Shown: in pieces, positions 21,439 to 34,185 of the stretch
How positions within the stretch are numbered: the stretch's first letter is position 1
Layout: every line of letters starts with the position of its first letter
Assembly (NCBI GenBank): GCA_023231475.1
Contig: JALJEE010001175.1
Coordinates: 21,279 to 85,278, forward strand
DNA: 64,000 bases
From: Seison nebaliae
Lineage: Eukaryota; Rotifera; Pararotatoria; Seisonacea; Seisonidae
Direction: 5' to 3'
Position numbers and translations under genes: made by a program
The notes under the pieces: generated by a model
The model's database searches: none
What the model saw: only the letters and a program-made list of their open reading frames with translations
Told to the model about the DNA's origin: nothing

Positions 21439-22498
21439 CTAACTGAGAATTGTATTTATGTAAAAGTTGTTGGGACGTGGTTTCATTGGAGACTTGCCCG
21501 ATTTGTTTCCATTAGATTTTACCATCTTATTCTCAGATATGGCATTGTTATGCATCATATTGTAGCACATCATCGTAAGTAGGGCGAGAAGGTTGGATTT
21601 GTTATTCATTGGATTGGATGGAGATTGCAACGGACTAATATTACTTTTCATAATTTCCTGTTTAATATCTTCATTCTTCAACTGGTGTTGTGTTTCTGTA
21701 TGACGTCGTAAGTCAACTTTACGTTGGAAGGATTTCGAACATAATTGACATGCGAACGGTTTGTAACCAGTGTGTTTTCGCGTATGAGTAATAAGATTTG
21801 ATGATTGTGAAAAGGCCTTTCCACATACTAAACATTTATGAGGCTTCTCACCTGTTTTTTTAGAATGAAGGATAAAAATAAGTTACACTGCTGAAATAGA
21901 TGAAACCTGTATGGATATAAGTATGTTTCTTCATATCACTTTTCTGGTGAAATCGTTTGGTGCAATAAGGACACGCATACGGTCTAGTATCACTATGAAT
22001 AAGTAGATGTGTAGTCAATGTTGAGGAACGTTTAAAGCATTTGCCACATTGTGGACAAGGAAATCCACGTTCACCAGATGTTCCGTTACATGTTTCGATA
22101 GTAGCCGAACTCTGAGAAGAAGATGGTGAGGCTCGGTTTTCGTTCTTGACAACGATCGAATTAGTCAAATCACAATTATTTTGCATATCATTCATGTTGG
22201 AAGTTGTTGAAGAATTTAATAATGAAATGTTGGATGATGAGTTTGAAGAACAATTATTAATCATCAATTCTTCGTTATCCGTTGAAGAGATCGTTAGTGG
22301 GAAATCGTTATGAACGAATTTTCTTTTTTTTAAATCTTCTATAACGGAAACGATATCGAACAAACGTCTTTTTGTAGACATTATTTTCTTCAACGGTAAG
22401 TGACGATGACAATAATAAAAACACGCGCAGGTGGAGTCGTCTATGTTGAAATTGTTAAGATATTTATCAATTCTTCTTTGGCGGTTATGTCTTGTCAC
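21439..22498 (-). CDS. sens: Gfi1/Senseless-type C2H2 zinc-finger repressor
   Basis: Exons 22498-21907 and 21851-21439 across a 55-nt intron give about 334 residues. Four adjacent C2H2 fingers match Gfi1/Senseless/PAG-3 almost residue for residue: [59 protein letters not shown], and [16 protein letters not shown]. The intron splits the HTGEKP linker after finger 2. This family binds AATC-core sites and controls neuronal and sensory fate. No N-terminal SNAG repressor motif is visible from the starts considered (22498, or Met at about 22381 with a better context), so it may be lost or lie in an upstream exon. A stretch [15 protein letters not shown] follows the internal Met. The C-terminus after the fingers is a Ser/Asn/Pro-rich tail. 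Confidence 0.92.
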
Positions 22499-25400
22499 GC
22501 AGTGAGAATGTTTAACGATTCAAATTAATTAGTTGTAACGGTACGGAACCAAAACCGACACAAAGAAATGTTGAACAATAAGATTCTGTCGGTGAGAAGA
22601 GAATTTATCAATAATTATTGTGAAGCAGCTGACAATAAGAGAATGATAAAAAGAAAAATAATGATGAGGCGCCGGGTGATGATGAGAAAAAATAGAACAG
22701 GAATTCTAGTTTCCGTCAGGAACAAAACAAAGTGGTAGTCAAGAAATTTGTTTAGCATGTTCCAAACAAAAAAGAACAATATAGATAGTTTAGAGATGTG
22801 ATCAGGAACAAAATAAAAACATTTTGCCAATTGTACGAAAAAATCATTTAGTGAAAAAAGTAAAGTTTATTTTTGGGAAGTTTCTGCACGAGAACTTTTC
22901 TTCGATTTAATTGAAAATGATTGACAAAAAATATTGGAAAAAGTAATTAGGAGAAAGGAGATTGAAGTGAGTGATAGGGCAGAGGTATAAAGAAGAATAA
23001 CAATCCGAAGTACTTAACATTAAAGTTATTTGTATTGAAATAAGCAATTAGGACAAATGAAACTAAAAAGAATTTCGAAGTCGAATTTCTTCCCCAGATC
23101 AATTTTTCTAACTTGCATAAATATGAGTCTCTAAAACATTTCGGGTAACATCTTGTCAATTATTTATAAATTATTGATTTAAACAATGAAACAGTTAATG
23201 AAGCGAATAAAGTTACCTTATCAGAAATGGTTGGTGTTAATACGTGTTGATTGTGTGCAGCTGCAAGAGAATTAATCGACTTGCATATTAGACGCATTTC
23301 CCTTAAGCAATTGAATGAATGAGATATGATGAACATTTATTTTGTTTATCGATTAATTGAATCACTCTTTCTCCAACACTCTTCCTTTCTCCTTCTATTT
23401 CGGTAAGTTTTCTTATCGCTTCGACTCCAATTCTTATTTTACCTACTGCATCTTTCTAACCAATCCAGTCACTACCTTTCCTTCTTTCTTCCTTCTCCTT
23501 AGAGAAATGAAAAATTCAATTTCAATGTGTAAATTATGACGTATCGGCTAGAAAACGAATCGAAAGTCATTTGGGAAGAGACAGAAATTGGACGACTGAT
23601 TTAAGATCAGAATTATTCTTAATTTCCGATGACCATGTAATCGATTATGGATACTCTCAATTTAAAGAATTAATCTTCTAACATTGATATGATTGGAGAA
23701 GAGCATTTCTTCAATGAGAAGAAACTAATCTCCTCAAGATTTAACAAGATTTACATTCCATCTAAAAAACTGAATAAGAAATAAGATCATCAGAAAAGAT
23801 GTAGCTAACGAAAAGAATAACATTTTGATTTGAAGAATTTTCTAATGTTTATTTTTTTCCGAATGGAAGTAAGAATCTGTCTGTGTATCTCATGAATTTC
23901 TCGCACCATATTGTAATGAACATAAGTAAGTCTTCAATGAATCAAACTTCATTACAGTCATAGAAGTAGGTCCAATTGAAAAATGATTGGTATGGTTAAG
24001 GTATATCATTTAGAGAAGTTGCTTAATAACTGATAGATGACTTCTGAAGATGATTAACATTCTATATCACTCATTTTACCAACTTCTCAACCACTTCATC
24101 ATCATACCATCAATGTAATTTTACTTTACTTAAACACAGAAAGAAGAAATGGAATCATTACTCACTCCGTGAAGTGGAGTCGTAAAAATTGTTTCGTTTT
24201 CTTTTCCACAACACGGTAGTCGTTATCATCATACAGTTCACTATGGATAGAAGTAGGAATTTTTCCTAAAATGAATTAGAAATATTTCATCCTTCTTTTT
24301 TACATTCTTCTTTATTTTGTCTTTTTATGGAGGTAACAGACTTTATTCGAATGATAATGAGAAAGAATCTTATTTGTTTATTTCGGAAATATTAATCTGC
24401 AGTAGAATAACTTGAAATTTTGATTCGTCAATGAGATGATGATGGTGAGAATCTAAGAGAAGGAAAGTGTGAACGAATTTGATTAGATGGAAAGTTTGGA
24501 ATAACAGACTTAAAATGAAAACAATTCGATGCCGATGATGATTCAATTCCCTGAAGCTATTTACTCTCACGCATATAATGTTCATTGAGCACGATAGCTA
24601 GCATCTATTTGTCTAATGACAATTATGATGATCTTGATGATTTGGAAAATTAGAATAAATTAAAATAAATTTTTTTGATGCATTCTTTTAATTATTTTTA
24701 ACCTGTCTTCCTCTTCTGTCTCCTTCTCATATGAAGAATTTCATAGTTTTATTTGAGAAAGTAATAGTGTTCTTTAACTAATCGATATCTCCTTATACTA
24801 ACACTATTTCGTTATCTGTCTAACTAGATATTTAATTATTATCTATTCATCAAATTCATCCCTTTCGAATAACCTTTTCCTCCTTACCGTTCTGGATGGG
24901 GTTTTTCGAAGATCACGAAATAAGAAAGTGTAAATGAGTCGAAGGAGAGAGCGTATACGAACTATTGTAATTCAGTTAACTTCTCCATTTAAATTTCTTT
25001 GAGACATATCTTGTGTTTGACGTGAGCAATGGTGAGTGTAGATAGATACATAATTTAATTTTAGCAGACATGCAATAAAAGATTCGGATGGCGCAAATAA
25101 ATGACTTAAGAAAAATTATTAGTATCTTCGACCTTAATCTCAATTTAGGTCGAATAGCATTCTTGCTGAATGATTTCTACTCGAAAAATTAATTATTGTT
25201 TTGACTCCAAACTATTTGTCGATATTAATCCATCAAAATCCCTCGGAAAGAACGCCTTCGAATGGGCAAGTGTCACAAGTCGGAAGGGAGTTATGAACGA
25301 CTTAACGATTCGAATAGAATTCAAATTTGACGTCGTTAAACATTGGAGAAATGCGCTAAACTTCCATTCAACTGAGAAGAAAGAAAGAAAGAATTGCTGC

Positions 25401-26948
25401 GGATTTGATCTTGTTTAGCGGCTATCGAATTTTAACGACTCGATTTAATTTCTTCAATTGGATCGGAGTGAATTCGATCGGTCGAATAATAATAATGATA
25501 GAAATAAAATTCGGCCATTCTTCCGTTCGTTGATTGAATACGGAGTTCACTCATATTCTCCATCATTTACACCGCTATCCACCAATCATAAAAAACGAAT
25601 CGCTTCATCATCTCTCATCGTTCTCGTTGCTACCGTCATAAAAATATTACTACTGTATATCCAAACACCATTAAATAACGAACGAGCATTATAAAGAGGA
25701 GATTCGGAAATCTGTCATGATTGCCGTCTTCCTGTGTGAATTGAATAGAAAGAAAAACCAAAAGAACCAATTCTTTTCAATCAAATTCAAAGAAAAAGAT
25801 TAATGACATTTTTATGATATAATGCTCTTTCTTTTCGTTGTTCATGCATCGTTCTTTAATCATATCATTCAATTCCATTATTATACATAATTCAACTACA
25901 AACCTCTCCCCCTTCTCCTTTTGATCTCGAACGATTAAATTCCATTGTTCATCTACCTCTCAATTCTAAATCATTTTTTCATAAAATTTATCATTTATCA
26001 TCAAGGAGTATGTACATGTCAAACGGTTAGGTAATTATGTTAGGGATACATATAATAAAGTACATATACTACTATTACTTACAATTTATTTTGTCAGAAT
26101 TTATTTTCGTAATACATCAATAAATTGTTTAATTCTCTTACCATATTAGTTCCATCTGTACTGTTAAATTTATTTACTATTATAGCGTGTTCTAAATTTA
26201 TATGTCGTCCTGATGCAATTCTGACAATGAAGATCTTCTTTCTGCTAAGAATATCCCATAAAAGAATTCTAGGAGTCCTAGACTAGGACTTTTTTTAGAA
26301 CTAAAAATTTGAGTGGTGAATTTTTAAATTACATTTCATCTCCGAGGAACCAAAATCTAAATCAGTGAAACAATAGATTCACCTAAAATTTTTCAAATTT
26401 TATGTTAGGCAATTTGATGCCAATTTGTCATAACGATGCGTTAAAATTAATTCCTAACATAATTTGGTAAAGGAAAACCTAATTGGATTAATAAATTTAA
26501 CTTATCCTTAACATATAATTATAATCATATAACATATCAAATAAAGTTAAAATTGCTCACTGATTTATGTCGTGGATTAATGGTTATTTGATTATGAAGG
26601 TTATACGTATATTATACGTGTATGTCATATATAACGAGAATACATGTTTCTGCGAATATTTTACGTCCAATTTATATGATTTCGTCAATCTTGATTGTTA
26701 TTTATATCTGTCATTATTGCCCCATAAATGAATAGTCACCCAAAAAATGATAACTACTTTACTAATTTTTGAGTTCTATTATTAATGGAAGAATGGTATT
26801 TTTATTTTAATCATTTTATTTTTAATAATTTTAATCAAAAATCAGAATAAAAAAGTGTTGCAGTGATGAAGTTATGCAAAATAGCTTTCGATTTTTCATA
26901 TGTTTTTCTATATTTTCATCCTAATATTTAAGTTTTAATGGAATTTAA
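22499..26948. other. Long non-coding stretch beside the Gfi1/Senseless gene
   Basis: About 4.4 kb with no open frame that looks coding. Short frames (such as 23357-23539, 25170-25418 and 25458-25694) have no recognisable motif and the composition of the background. Elsewhere in the window genes are mostly 100-700 bp apart. The stretch may hold cis-regulatory DNA of the adjacent developmental gene; this is inference. Confidence 0.4.
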
Positions 26949-27182
26949 TTGAAAACAGTAATGAACTGCAAAGGTAGATTCAGATCGAAGTCAAGTCTCA
27001 AAAATTTCGATATATATCCTACTGGGTTATATAGTGCAACAGGATTGATTGATCAATATTCCATTGCATATTTTGTTCTCACAATCTCAACTCAATCTAC
27101 CGTGAACTTTTTTTTAAGAACCATTATTATTCAATTTTTTATTATCATTTATCAACTGCCTTACATCGATTTACACTTATAA
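26949..27182 (+). mobile_element. LINE fragment, same family as 12526-13150
   Basis: About 70 bp at 27028-27095 align with 13049-13115, encoding GLIDQYSIAYFVL versus ELIDQFSIEYLVP. Ends are indistinct and the frame is decayed. Confidence 0.5.
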
Positions 27183-27547
27183 TGCAGAAAAACTATATAT
27201 TTATACAGCTGTATTCACAAATAATCTGATAAAATACAATTTTTTTTACAATTCTTCTTTCACAGTTATAACACGTTGTAATATCGAAGTCTCCGAATGC
27301 CACGCCGATAAATCTGAATCTTCAATATTATGACAAATTTCTGGAGAAATTAGTCTTACAAGAGCTACAATGCCAAAACTACAATTTTTTATATACTGAC
27401 GGCAATCGAAATTAAAATTTCAGCATTATTATTCTCCGTCAGAAAGACGAAAAATCATATTCATTTTGCTTAACGTTCTCATTAAGTCGTAATTGACCAT
27501 AAATCGTTTTACTCACATCAGTTGTTTAACATTTAATAAATGACAAT

Positions 27548-27780
27548 CTATTCTCTTTTGAAAGGTCGACGTTGAAGACATGAGATAGATGCTTGAATTC
27601 CATAAAAATCCGTGCAGAATGTACGAAATAGCTGGATTTTCAGTTCGATTGAAAATAGTTTACATCGATGGTGAAAGGAATAAAATGCTCGGATAAATTT
27701 CGATCTAATTTTATCGATGGACGATGAAGATTTCAAACGATTATCGATTCTACATCCGAGGAAAATGAGATCATTATAAA
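27548..27780 (-). mobile_element. LINE fragment, inverted relative to 26949-27182
   Basis: Encodes DKIRSKFIRAFYSFHHRCK, clearly related to DSIRCKFIRTFHSINHRCK at 12600-12690, in the post-RT region of a non-LTR element. It is a short, decayed copy in opposite orientation to the fragment 400 bp away. Confidence 0.6.
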
Positions 27781-28627
27781 CTATTTCTCGAAGTTCAGAA
27801 TAGCGAGGTAAAATCGTTCGATTAGTTATGATTTTGCACTTCCTGTTGTTACATTCAATTATTCAATTATTTAATAAAAAAGAATAAAATCTTTTATTGT
27901 TATTTTATATGCGAATAATTTTCATTACAATGATTTAATTTGGCACTCATTAATTGATTAACATTACAATGTATAAGAGAAACCCTTCTTCGGTTCTTCG
28001 ATCGAATGGATCGGCAGACGGGATGTTACGATTTACTGAGACATAAAAGTTGAAAGATCTAATCGTTCTTGTTCTTTCCTTGTCCCTATCTATTGGCCAT
28101 CGAACATTGGATGTAATAAATTATAATAAATCTTAATAAATTCGACTTCCTGTCCGATTTTAATAACTTATCGCACAATTTACATATCATACGTTCTTCA
28201 GTTTTTTATATACAATGATTCCTTATTTTACATGTTTTCTAAGTTTTCCATATTTTTCACTTATCATTTATATGTAAGCTTCATTTTTAATCTAATTATG
28301 AAATATACTACCCTACTTGAAAGGAATATGTGGGCAATCGTGAGCAAGAAACCATCAAGAATACTCATTTACTCACGCTTGCCCACTCCTGCTAAAGACA
28401 TTACCTAAGGTTAACTAACAACTAACTAACTTGTAAGTTAATAGTTAAGATAAGGTTAATGACATAACATTATAGTTTGATCATAGGACAATTAATTAAG
28501 TGAAAATATTTTTAGAATATGTGGAAAGAATTTTAAAAAATGATTTAAAATGCGAAAGGAAAGCCTGAATGATTGTCTTGTGAATTTGAGAGAATTTTTT
28601 GATAAATTGTTATAGTTAATACAAGGA
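27781..28627. other. Intergenic region upstream of PNPase
   Basis: A+T-rich DNA. A short inverted-repeat-like pair is visible at about 28328-28392 (gggcaatcgtgagcaag and ttgcccactc), and TAAGGTTAAC/TTAGGTT motifs at about 28405-28460. No gene recognised. Confidence 0.35.
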
Positions 28628-31129
28628 ATGAGAATGTTAAGATATTTTTCAAAAACATTTAAACGTTATCAATCGACGATCCGATATTTAAGAAGAAAAA
28701 AATCGGAAGATTTGGAGTGGAGAAGTAATGAATTGGCGCGATTGAGTAATTCATCTCTTCTTTTTAAATCGAAAAAATCGAGTGGTCTCATCACTTGTGT
28801 GTTGAAGACGCGGAAACAAAATGAGAAATTTTCAAATTCCTTTTTGCCATTAACATTGGATTTTTTATTGAGAGATGCAGCACTAAGAAAAATTCCAAAT
28901 AATAATTCGAAACGTGAAATGTTTATGAAAAATGAAGATATTCTTATTAGTCGATTATTAGATCGGTCGATTCGACCATTATTTTATGAACGAGCTACCA
29001 AAGAATTATCAGCCTTACAGATACGATGTGATATATTGTCTTGTGATGATGGCGATGAAATTTTCATAGATACATTGAATTCTTTATCTTTTCATCTTCA
29101 TCGAGAAATGAATCATTTGTGGAATGGACCAGTTGGGGCAACGAATCTTTATCTTTATCCGAATTTAAGTGAAAATGAAAAATATAAATATTCTTGGAAG
29201 AAGTTAAATGAGAGACATGTCATGGAATTGACAGTTGCTTCATTAACAAACGGGAAAATTTTAATGATCAACACTAAAATAAAAGAAGCGATTTCTGATG
29301 AGGATTTCCTTAAATATCTTGAAATCGCAAAAGATGAAGCGAAATGTGTTGCACAATTAATTGTTAATGAATGTGAGGAAAAAGGTTATGGGATTAAGGA
29401 AAAAGTGAAAATTGATGAGAATTCTCAAAAATTAATGAAAGAATTTTGTGAAAAAGATGTTGAACAGATTCTACTTGATTCAACTCTCAATAAACAATCA
29501 CGAGATGATAATTTAAAAATAGTGAAAAGTGAAATAGTAGAAAAAATTAATTGTATCAAAGAGGAAAGTTTGGAATCATCAGAACTATCAGAATATGATG
29601 ATTTATTCAAATTGACTGATAATGAATTAGATGAAATCTTCCAAAATATTATCAAACTCAAATTGAGAGAATTGACACTTGAAAAAAATCAACGTTGTGA
29701 TGGTCGTTCAGTTACGGATGTTCGACCAATAAATTGTCAAGTCGATATCATTCCTAATGTTCATGGATCGGCATTATTTCAAAGAGGTCAAACGCAAGTA
29801 CTTGCCACAGTAGCAATGGATTCATTTCCTACAAATGTTGTCACAGATGAAATTGGAGAAAAGAAGAATGAAGATTTCTTTCTCCATTATGAATTTCCTT
29901 CTTATTCGACAAATGAGATAAATCGTTTTTCTGTCGGTCGACCAAATCGTCGAGAAATCGGTCACGGAACTCTCGCTGAGAATGGTGTCCGACCAATGTT
30001 CATTTCAAAATTCATATCATTATCATCTTCAACATCTCCCAATAAATCGATTCCATCACTTCCATCTGAAAATTGTGCAGAATCGACAAATTATCGTTTT
30101 ATTGATACTGAATCAATTTTGATCGATGAACCAAAATTAGAAGATGAAAATTCTCAGAAACTTCCCGTAACGACGAGAGTATTTTGTCAAGTTCTCGAAT
30201 CAAACGGTTCCAGTTCAATGGCATCTGTATGTGCTGCATCAATGGCATTGTTGAGTTCTGGTAATCGACTTATTGAACAAGTAGCTGGAATAGCTATGGG
30301 ATTATTTTATGAGAATGATGATAACTATCGAATTTTAACTGATCAAATGGTTTCTTCTTCTTCTTTTCGTTTCTGTCTAATTTTATAATTTGATCATTTC
30401 AGGGGATGGAAGATTATTTCGGAGATATGGATTGTAAAATTATTGGGACAGAAAATTCTATAACTAACATTCAATTCGACACTAAACTATCTGGAGTTCC
30501 ATTCTCAATTATCAAAGAAACGATAATTCAATCGAAAAGTCTTTTTTCTTTTCAATAAAACTTTCATCAATTTTCATTCAGATGGACGTAGTTCGATTTT
30601 AGAAAAAATGAAAAATACAATAAATTCTTCTACTAAATCGTCTGTTCAGCCCATTTCAAAATTTTTATATATTCCCACACATCTCAGATCGAAATTTCTG
30701 GGAATAGGTGCGTATAATTTAGAGAAATTGAAAAAAATTGTGAAAATAAATTCTATCGACGACAATTATTGGTTCTTATTCGCTGATAATCAATTGCAAA
30801 TGGATAAATGTGAAGATTTGGTGAAAGATATTTTGAAAAAAGAATTCAATGAATCAATTCTTCAATTCAACACAATTTATCGGGGGAAAATTGAAGAAAT
30901 TCGTGAGAATGGTTTTATGGTGTCACTCTTTCCACAAATGCCACCAACCTTCTTGCCCAATTCTCAAATTGATCAGAGAAAAGTGAAACATGCATCTTAT
31001 TTCGGTTTGAAAGTTGGAGATGAGATCGATGTCAAATACTTCGGACGTGATCCAGTTAATGGTCAGATGAGATTATCGCGAAAAATCCTCCAACAAATTG
31101 GAGGCAGATCAAATAATTTATTTAAGTAG
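28628..31129 (+). CDS. PNPT1: Polyribonucleotide nucleotidyltransferase, mitochondrial (PNPase)
   Basis: Exons 28628-30349, 30403-30538 and 30582-31129 give about 801 residues. It phosphorolytically degrades RNA 3' to 5', probably in mitochondria: the basic, acid-free N-terminus (MRMLRYFSKTFKRYQSTIRY) resembles a targeting peptide. Order: a divergent first RNase PH domain (RPLFYERATKELSALQIRCD), a helical linker, a second RNase PH domain with GRPNRREIGHGTLAENGVRP, the phosphate-binding ESNGSSSMASVCAAS and the active-site GMEDYFGDMDCKI, then KH (FLGIGAYNLEKLKKI) and S1 (TIYRGKIEEIRENGFMVSLF ... KYFGRDPVNGQMRLSRK) domains. About 50 extra Ser/Glu-rich residues (nt 30008-30165) split the second PH domain between its LRP-like and TTRVFCQV segments. 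No GT-AG intron fits there. Confidence 0.93.
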
Positions 31130-31242
31130 TTTCAACTTCAAATTGCATTTCTTTCATTATTTTATCCGTTCAACAATCCAATCTCAATTTTCTTGTATAG
31201 AATTCTTTCTTTTTCTTATATTTTTTTTTTGAATTATTGAAA

Positions 31243-32832
31243 ATGACAAATATTTCAGAATTCGATGATCTCGATGTTGAATTGAAGAAACAATTAGACG
31301 AGAAAACTTATAAAATCTACGAATCTATCAATTATGGTACATCATTTAAGTTTCATTAATTCTCCATAATTCTCATTCATATACTTATTATATGATTCAT
31401 AATTTTAAAGGGAACAAACGATTAATAAAGAGATTGAAGAGAAATGTAAAAATTTAGGAGTTGAAGTTAAATCGTTTGACTGTGATAGTTCTAGTGTGGA
31501 ACAGTTGCGGAAAGAGAGAAGAGTAAAAATTGCAGCTATTCAATTCAATTATCCTTCATCAACTTCCGAATCGATAAAAATTCAAGTTTTAATTCTCATA
31601 AATTATCCTTGTTCCATTGTGTCTTTCTATTAAAATATTTCAGAAAGAAAAAGTTTATCAAAGAGCAAAAGAAATTTTGGAAGTTGCTCATCAATTGGAA
31701 GTTAATTTGGTTTGTTTACAGGAAACATGGAGTTAATATATTTGAGTAAATATCAATTTATTTCATGACGAATAGCTATGCCATTTGCCTTTTGTACTAG
31801 AGAAAAGGAACCTTGGTGTGAATTCGCTGAAAGTGCCGAAACGGGAGAAACTACTCGATTTTTAACAAAAGTTCTTAAATTTTTTATCATGCTTTTTAAT
31901 TAAAAATTTTATCTGTCTAGTTAGCTAAAGAATATCATATGGTCATCATCTCACCCATTCTTGAACGAGATACTACTCTTTTAGATACTATATGGAATAC
32001 AGCTGGTTTCAAATAATCGATATACTCTTATTATAAATTCCTCTTAGTTGTCATTGATTGGAATGGATTCGTTGGAAAGAGTCGTAAAAACCATATTCCT
32101 CGCGTAGGCGATTTTAATGAAGTTAAATTTTTTCATTTTTAATATAAATTCAATTAGAATTGCAGTCCACTTATTATATGGAAAGTACGTTAGGTCATCC
32201 AGTCTTTCAAACAGCTTATGGTTAACCAGAAATAAGAAAAGAAATTTGAAATTAACATGTTCGTTTTTGAAGGAAAGATAGGAATAAATATATGTTATGG
32301 GAGACATCATCCATTGAATTGGATGACTTATGCAATGAATGGAGCAGAAATCATCTTCAATCCCAGTGCTACTGTTGGTTCGTTGAGGTTTCGTTTCTCT
32401 TCAAATATATTTATTCACTAATAATGTTTAGCGAGCCTTTATGGAGTATAGAAGCAAGAAATGCAGCAATAGCAAACAGTGTTTATACAGTGGCTATTAA
32501 TCGAGTGGGGACAGTTTGAAGAAATTTTAAAATGCTTATAATTATTGAGTTTATGTTTTAAGGAAACGTTTCCCAATGCATTCACATCAGGTAATGGAAA
32601 AGAAGCTCATAAAGATTTTGGACATTTTTACGGATCTTCTTATATTGCTGGTCCGGATGGATCGAGAACGAAATCATTATCGAGAATTAGAGATGGAATT
32701 GTCGTGAGTACTATCGACTTGAATTTGTGTCGACAAGTTCGAGATAAATGGACATTTCCCATGACTGGTCGTCATGAGATGTATGGAGAAATTTTAACAA
32801 ATTTTACTAATCCATCAAAATCTACAAAATAA
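31243..32832 (+). CDS. UPB1: Beta-ureidopropionase
   Basis: Hydrolyses N-carbamoyl-beta-alanine to beta-alanine, CO2 and ammonia, the last step of pyrimidine breakdown. Ten exons were placed: 31243-31349, 31411-31585, 31644-31731, 31776-31870, 31921-32005, 32048-32121, 32166-32220, 32273-32387, 32432-32513 and 32563-32832; total 1,146 nt, 381 residues, against 384 in human. Nitrilase-family catalytic residues are in place: Glu in CLQETWTMPFAFC, Lys in [14 protein letters not shown] and Cys in [12 protein letters not shown]. Further matches include [10 protein letters not shown] and [21 protein letters not shown]. It starts 113 bp after the PNPase stop on the same strand. Confidence 0.95.
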
Positions 32833-33210
32833 TTTTGTATTTGAACAAACTCTTTATTTTAGGTGTTTTAGTATTCTCAGATAATTTAGGATAGAAATTT
32901 CAATGCAATTAAATATTTATCATAATATTAAGTTTCTCTTCTTTATTGAATAAAAATTGAAAAAAAAATTGTATCAACATTAACATTTTCATAATTCACA
33001 TTTTATATTTATTTATCAATCAATAATGGTAGTATGAGTATTGGATATTGTTTCTTGGAAAATTTATATATAAAAATAATTCTTTCTTTTTTTATTATTA
33101 ATCGAAGGTCATTCAATTCTGTGGAGGATTGAGAAAGATGATATTTTCATTTACTTTCAAAGTTACCTTAGTTACATTATCGTAGAACAAACAGTATAAG
33201 AAATAATTTC

Positions 33211-34132
33211 TTGCAATTTCTTTTTTTTCTGATTTCTATTATTCCAGTTAGAGAAAGTTTTCTTTTAAAAGGAATTTTAAAATATTTAGTTGGTGGCATG
33301 TCGAAAGAGAATGGATATAAAGTTGATATCAGAATTGAAATAAGAACCGCCGAAGAGAAGGAAAGTAACACCACAGCTAAACCATTCATTATTTTGGAAG
33401 ACGACGATAATCATATAATTTTACCACGTACTGATCTCCCAGTGAAAGACAAAGCGTTTGCAGTGAATTCGGCTGACGAATTCGATTTTAAGACGGAAAG
33501 TTCTGATTGGAAAGTTCTATATTTTTTTTATTAAACAAATGTTTAATGATTATTATCAGTTAAAAAAATTGACGTTGGGACATAATAATAAAGGAAGATC
33601 ACCAGATTGGAAAGTTGATTATGTTAAAGTGTGGTATGATGAGAAAGATCCTGTTCTCTTTGAATTCGATTGTTGGATAGGTTCAAAGAAAGGTGATAGT
33701 TTGATGGTGACAAAAGATGCTAAGATAGAAGAGAAAGCGGAAAAGAAAGTCATCGGTTAGATCATTGGAAACCTAAATTCTTCTCAATATTCTTCCATGT
33801 TAGAGGAGAACAAATGTCGAATCAAAGTTGTAATGGACGCCATAGCAACGGAGAAGATTCAAACACCGACAATGATATTGGACATCGAAGGTACGAACGG
33901 GAAAATTCAATCTCATCCTCTTCAATTAGAATGTTCTGATAAATTATTTTCAAAATCAGAAGAAGAGACATTTGTGATATATCCGTCGCCATGTGGTCGA
34001 TGGAGTAAAGTGACATTACGTTACGATTATAAAGCGATTGTAGGTGGATGGAGTGTAGATTATATTGAAATTGAACGACCACACGAGGACGTACAAAAGT
34101 TTAATAACAATTTTTCTCAATTGCGATATTAA
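33211..34132 (+). CDS. Tandem PLAT/LH2-domain protein
   Basis: Two consecutive beta-sandwich repeats of the PLAT type. Repeat 1 spans YKVDIRIEIRTAEEKE to WKVDYVKVWYDEK, with the typical LTLGHNNKGRSPDW before the W-V-V strand, and FEFDCWI after it. Repeat 2 begins CRIKVVMDAIATEK and ends GRWSKVTLRYDYK..GGWSVDYIEIE. Exons ending at 33513, 33560-33755 and 33804-34132 fit in frame with introns of 46 and 48 nt. The 5' end is unresolved; an ATG at 33138 with a further intron is possible. PLAT domains bind lipids or proteins at membranes. No enzyme domain is attached, unlike lipoxygenases or lipases. Confidence 0.7.
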
Positions 34133-34185
34133 CATTATCCCACTACACTTTCTCTATTATGTTACGGGAAAATGAAATTTAAAGA

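Noticed and set aside
25170-25694. Two consecutive plus-strand frames of about 80 codons
   Set aside because: No motif, no matching splice sites between them, and length near what is expected by chance.
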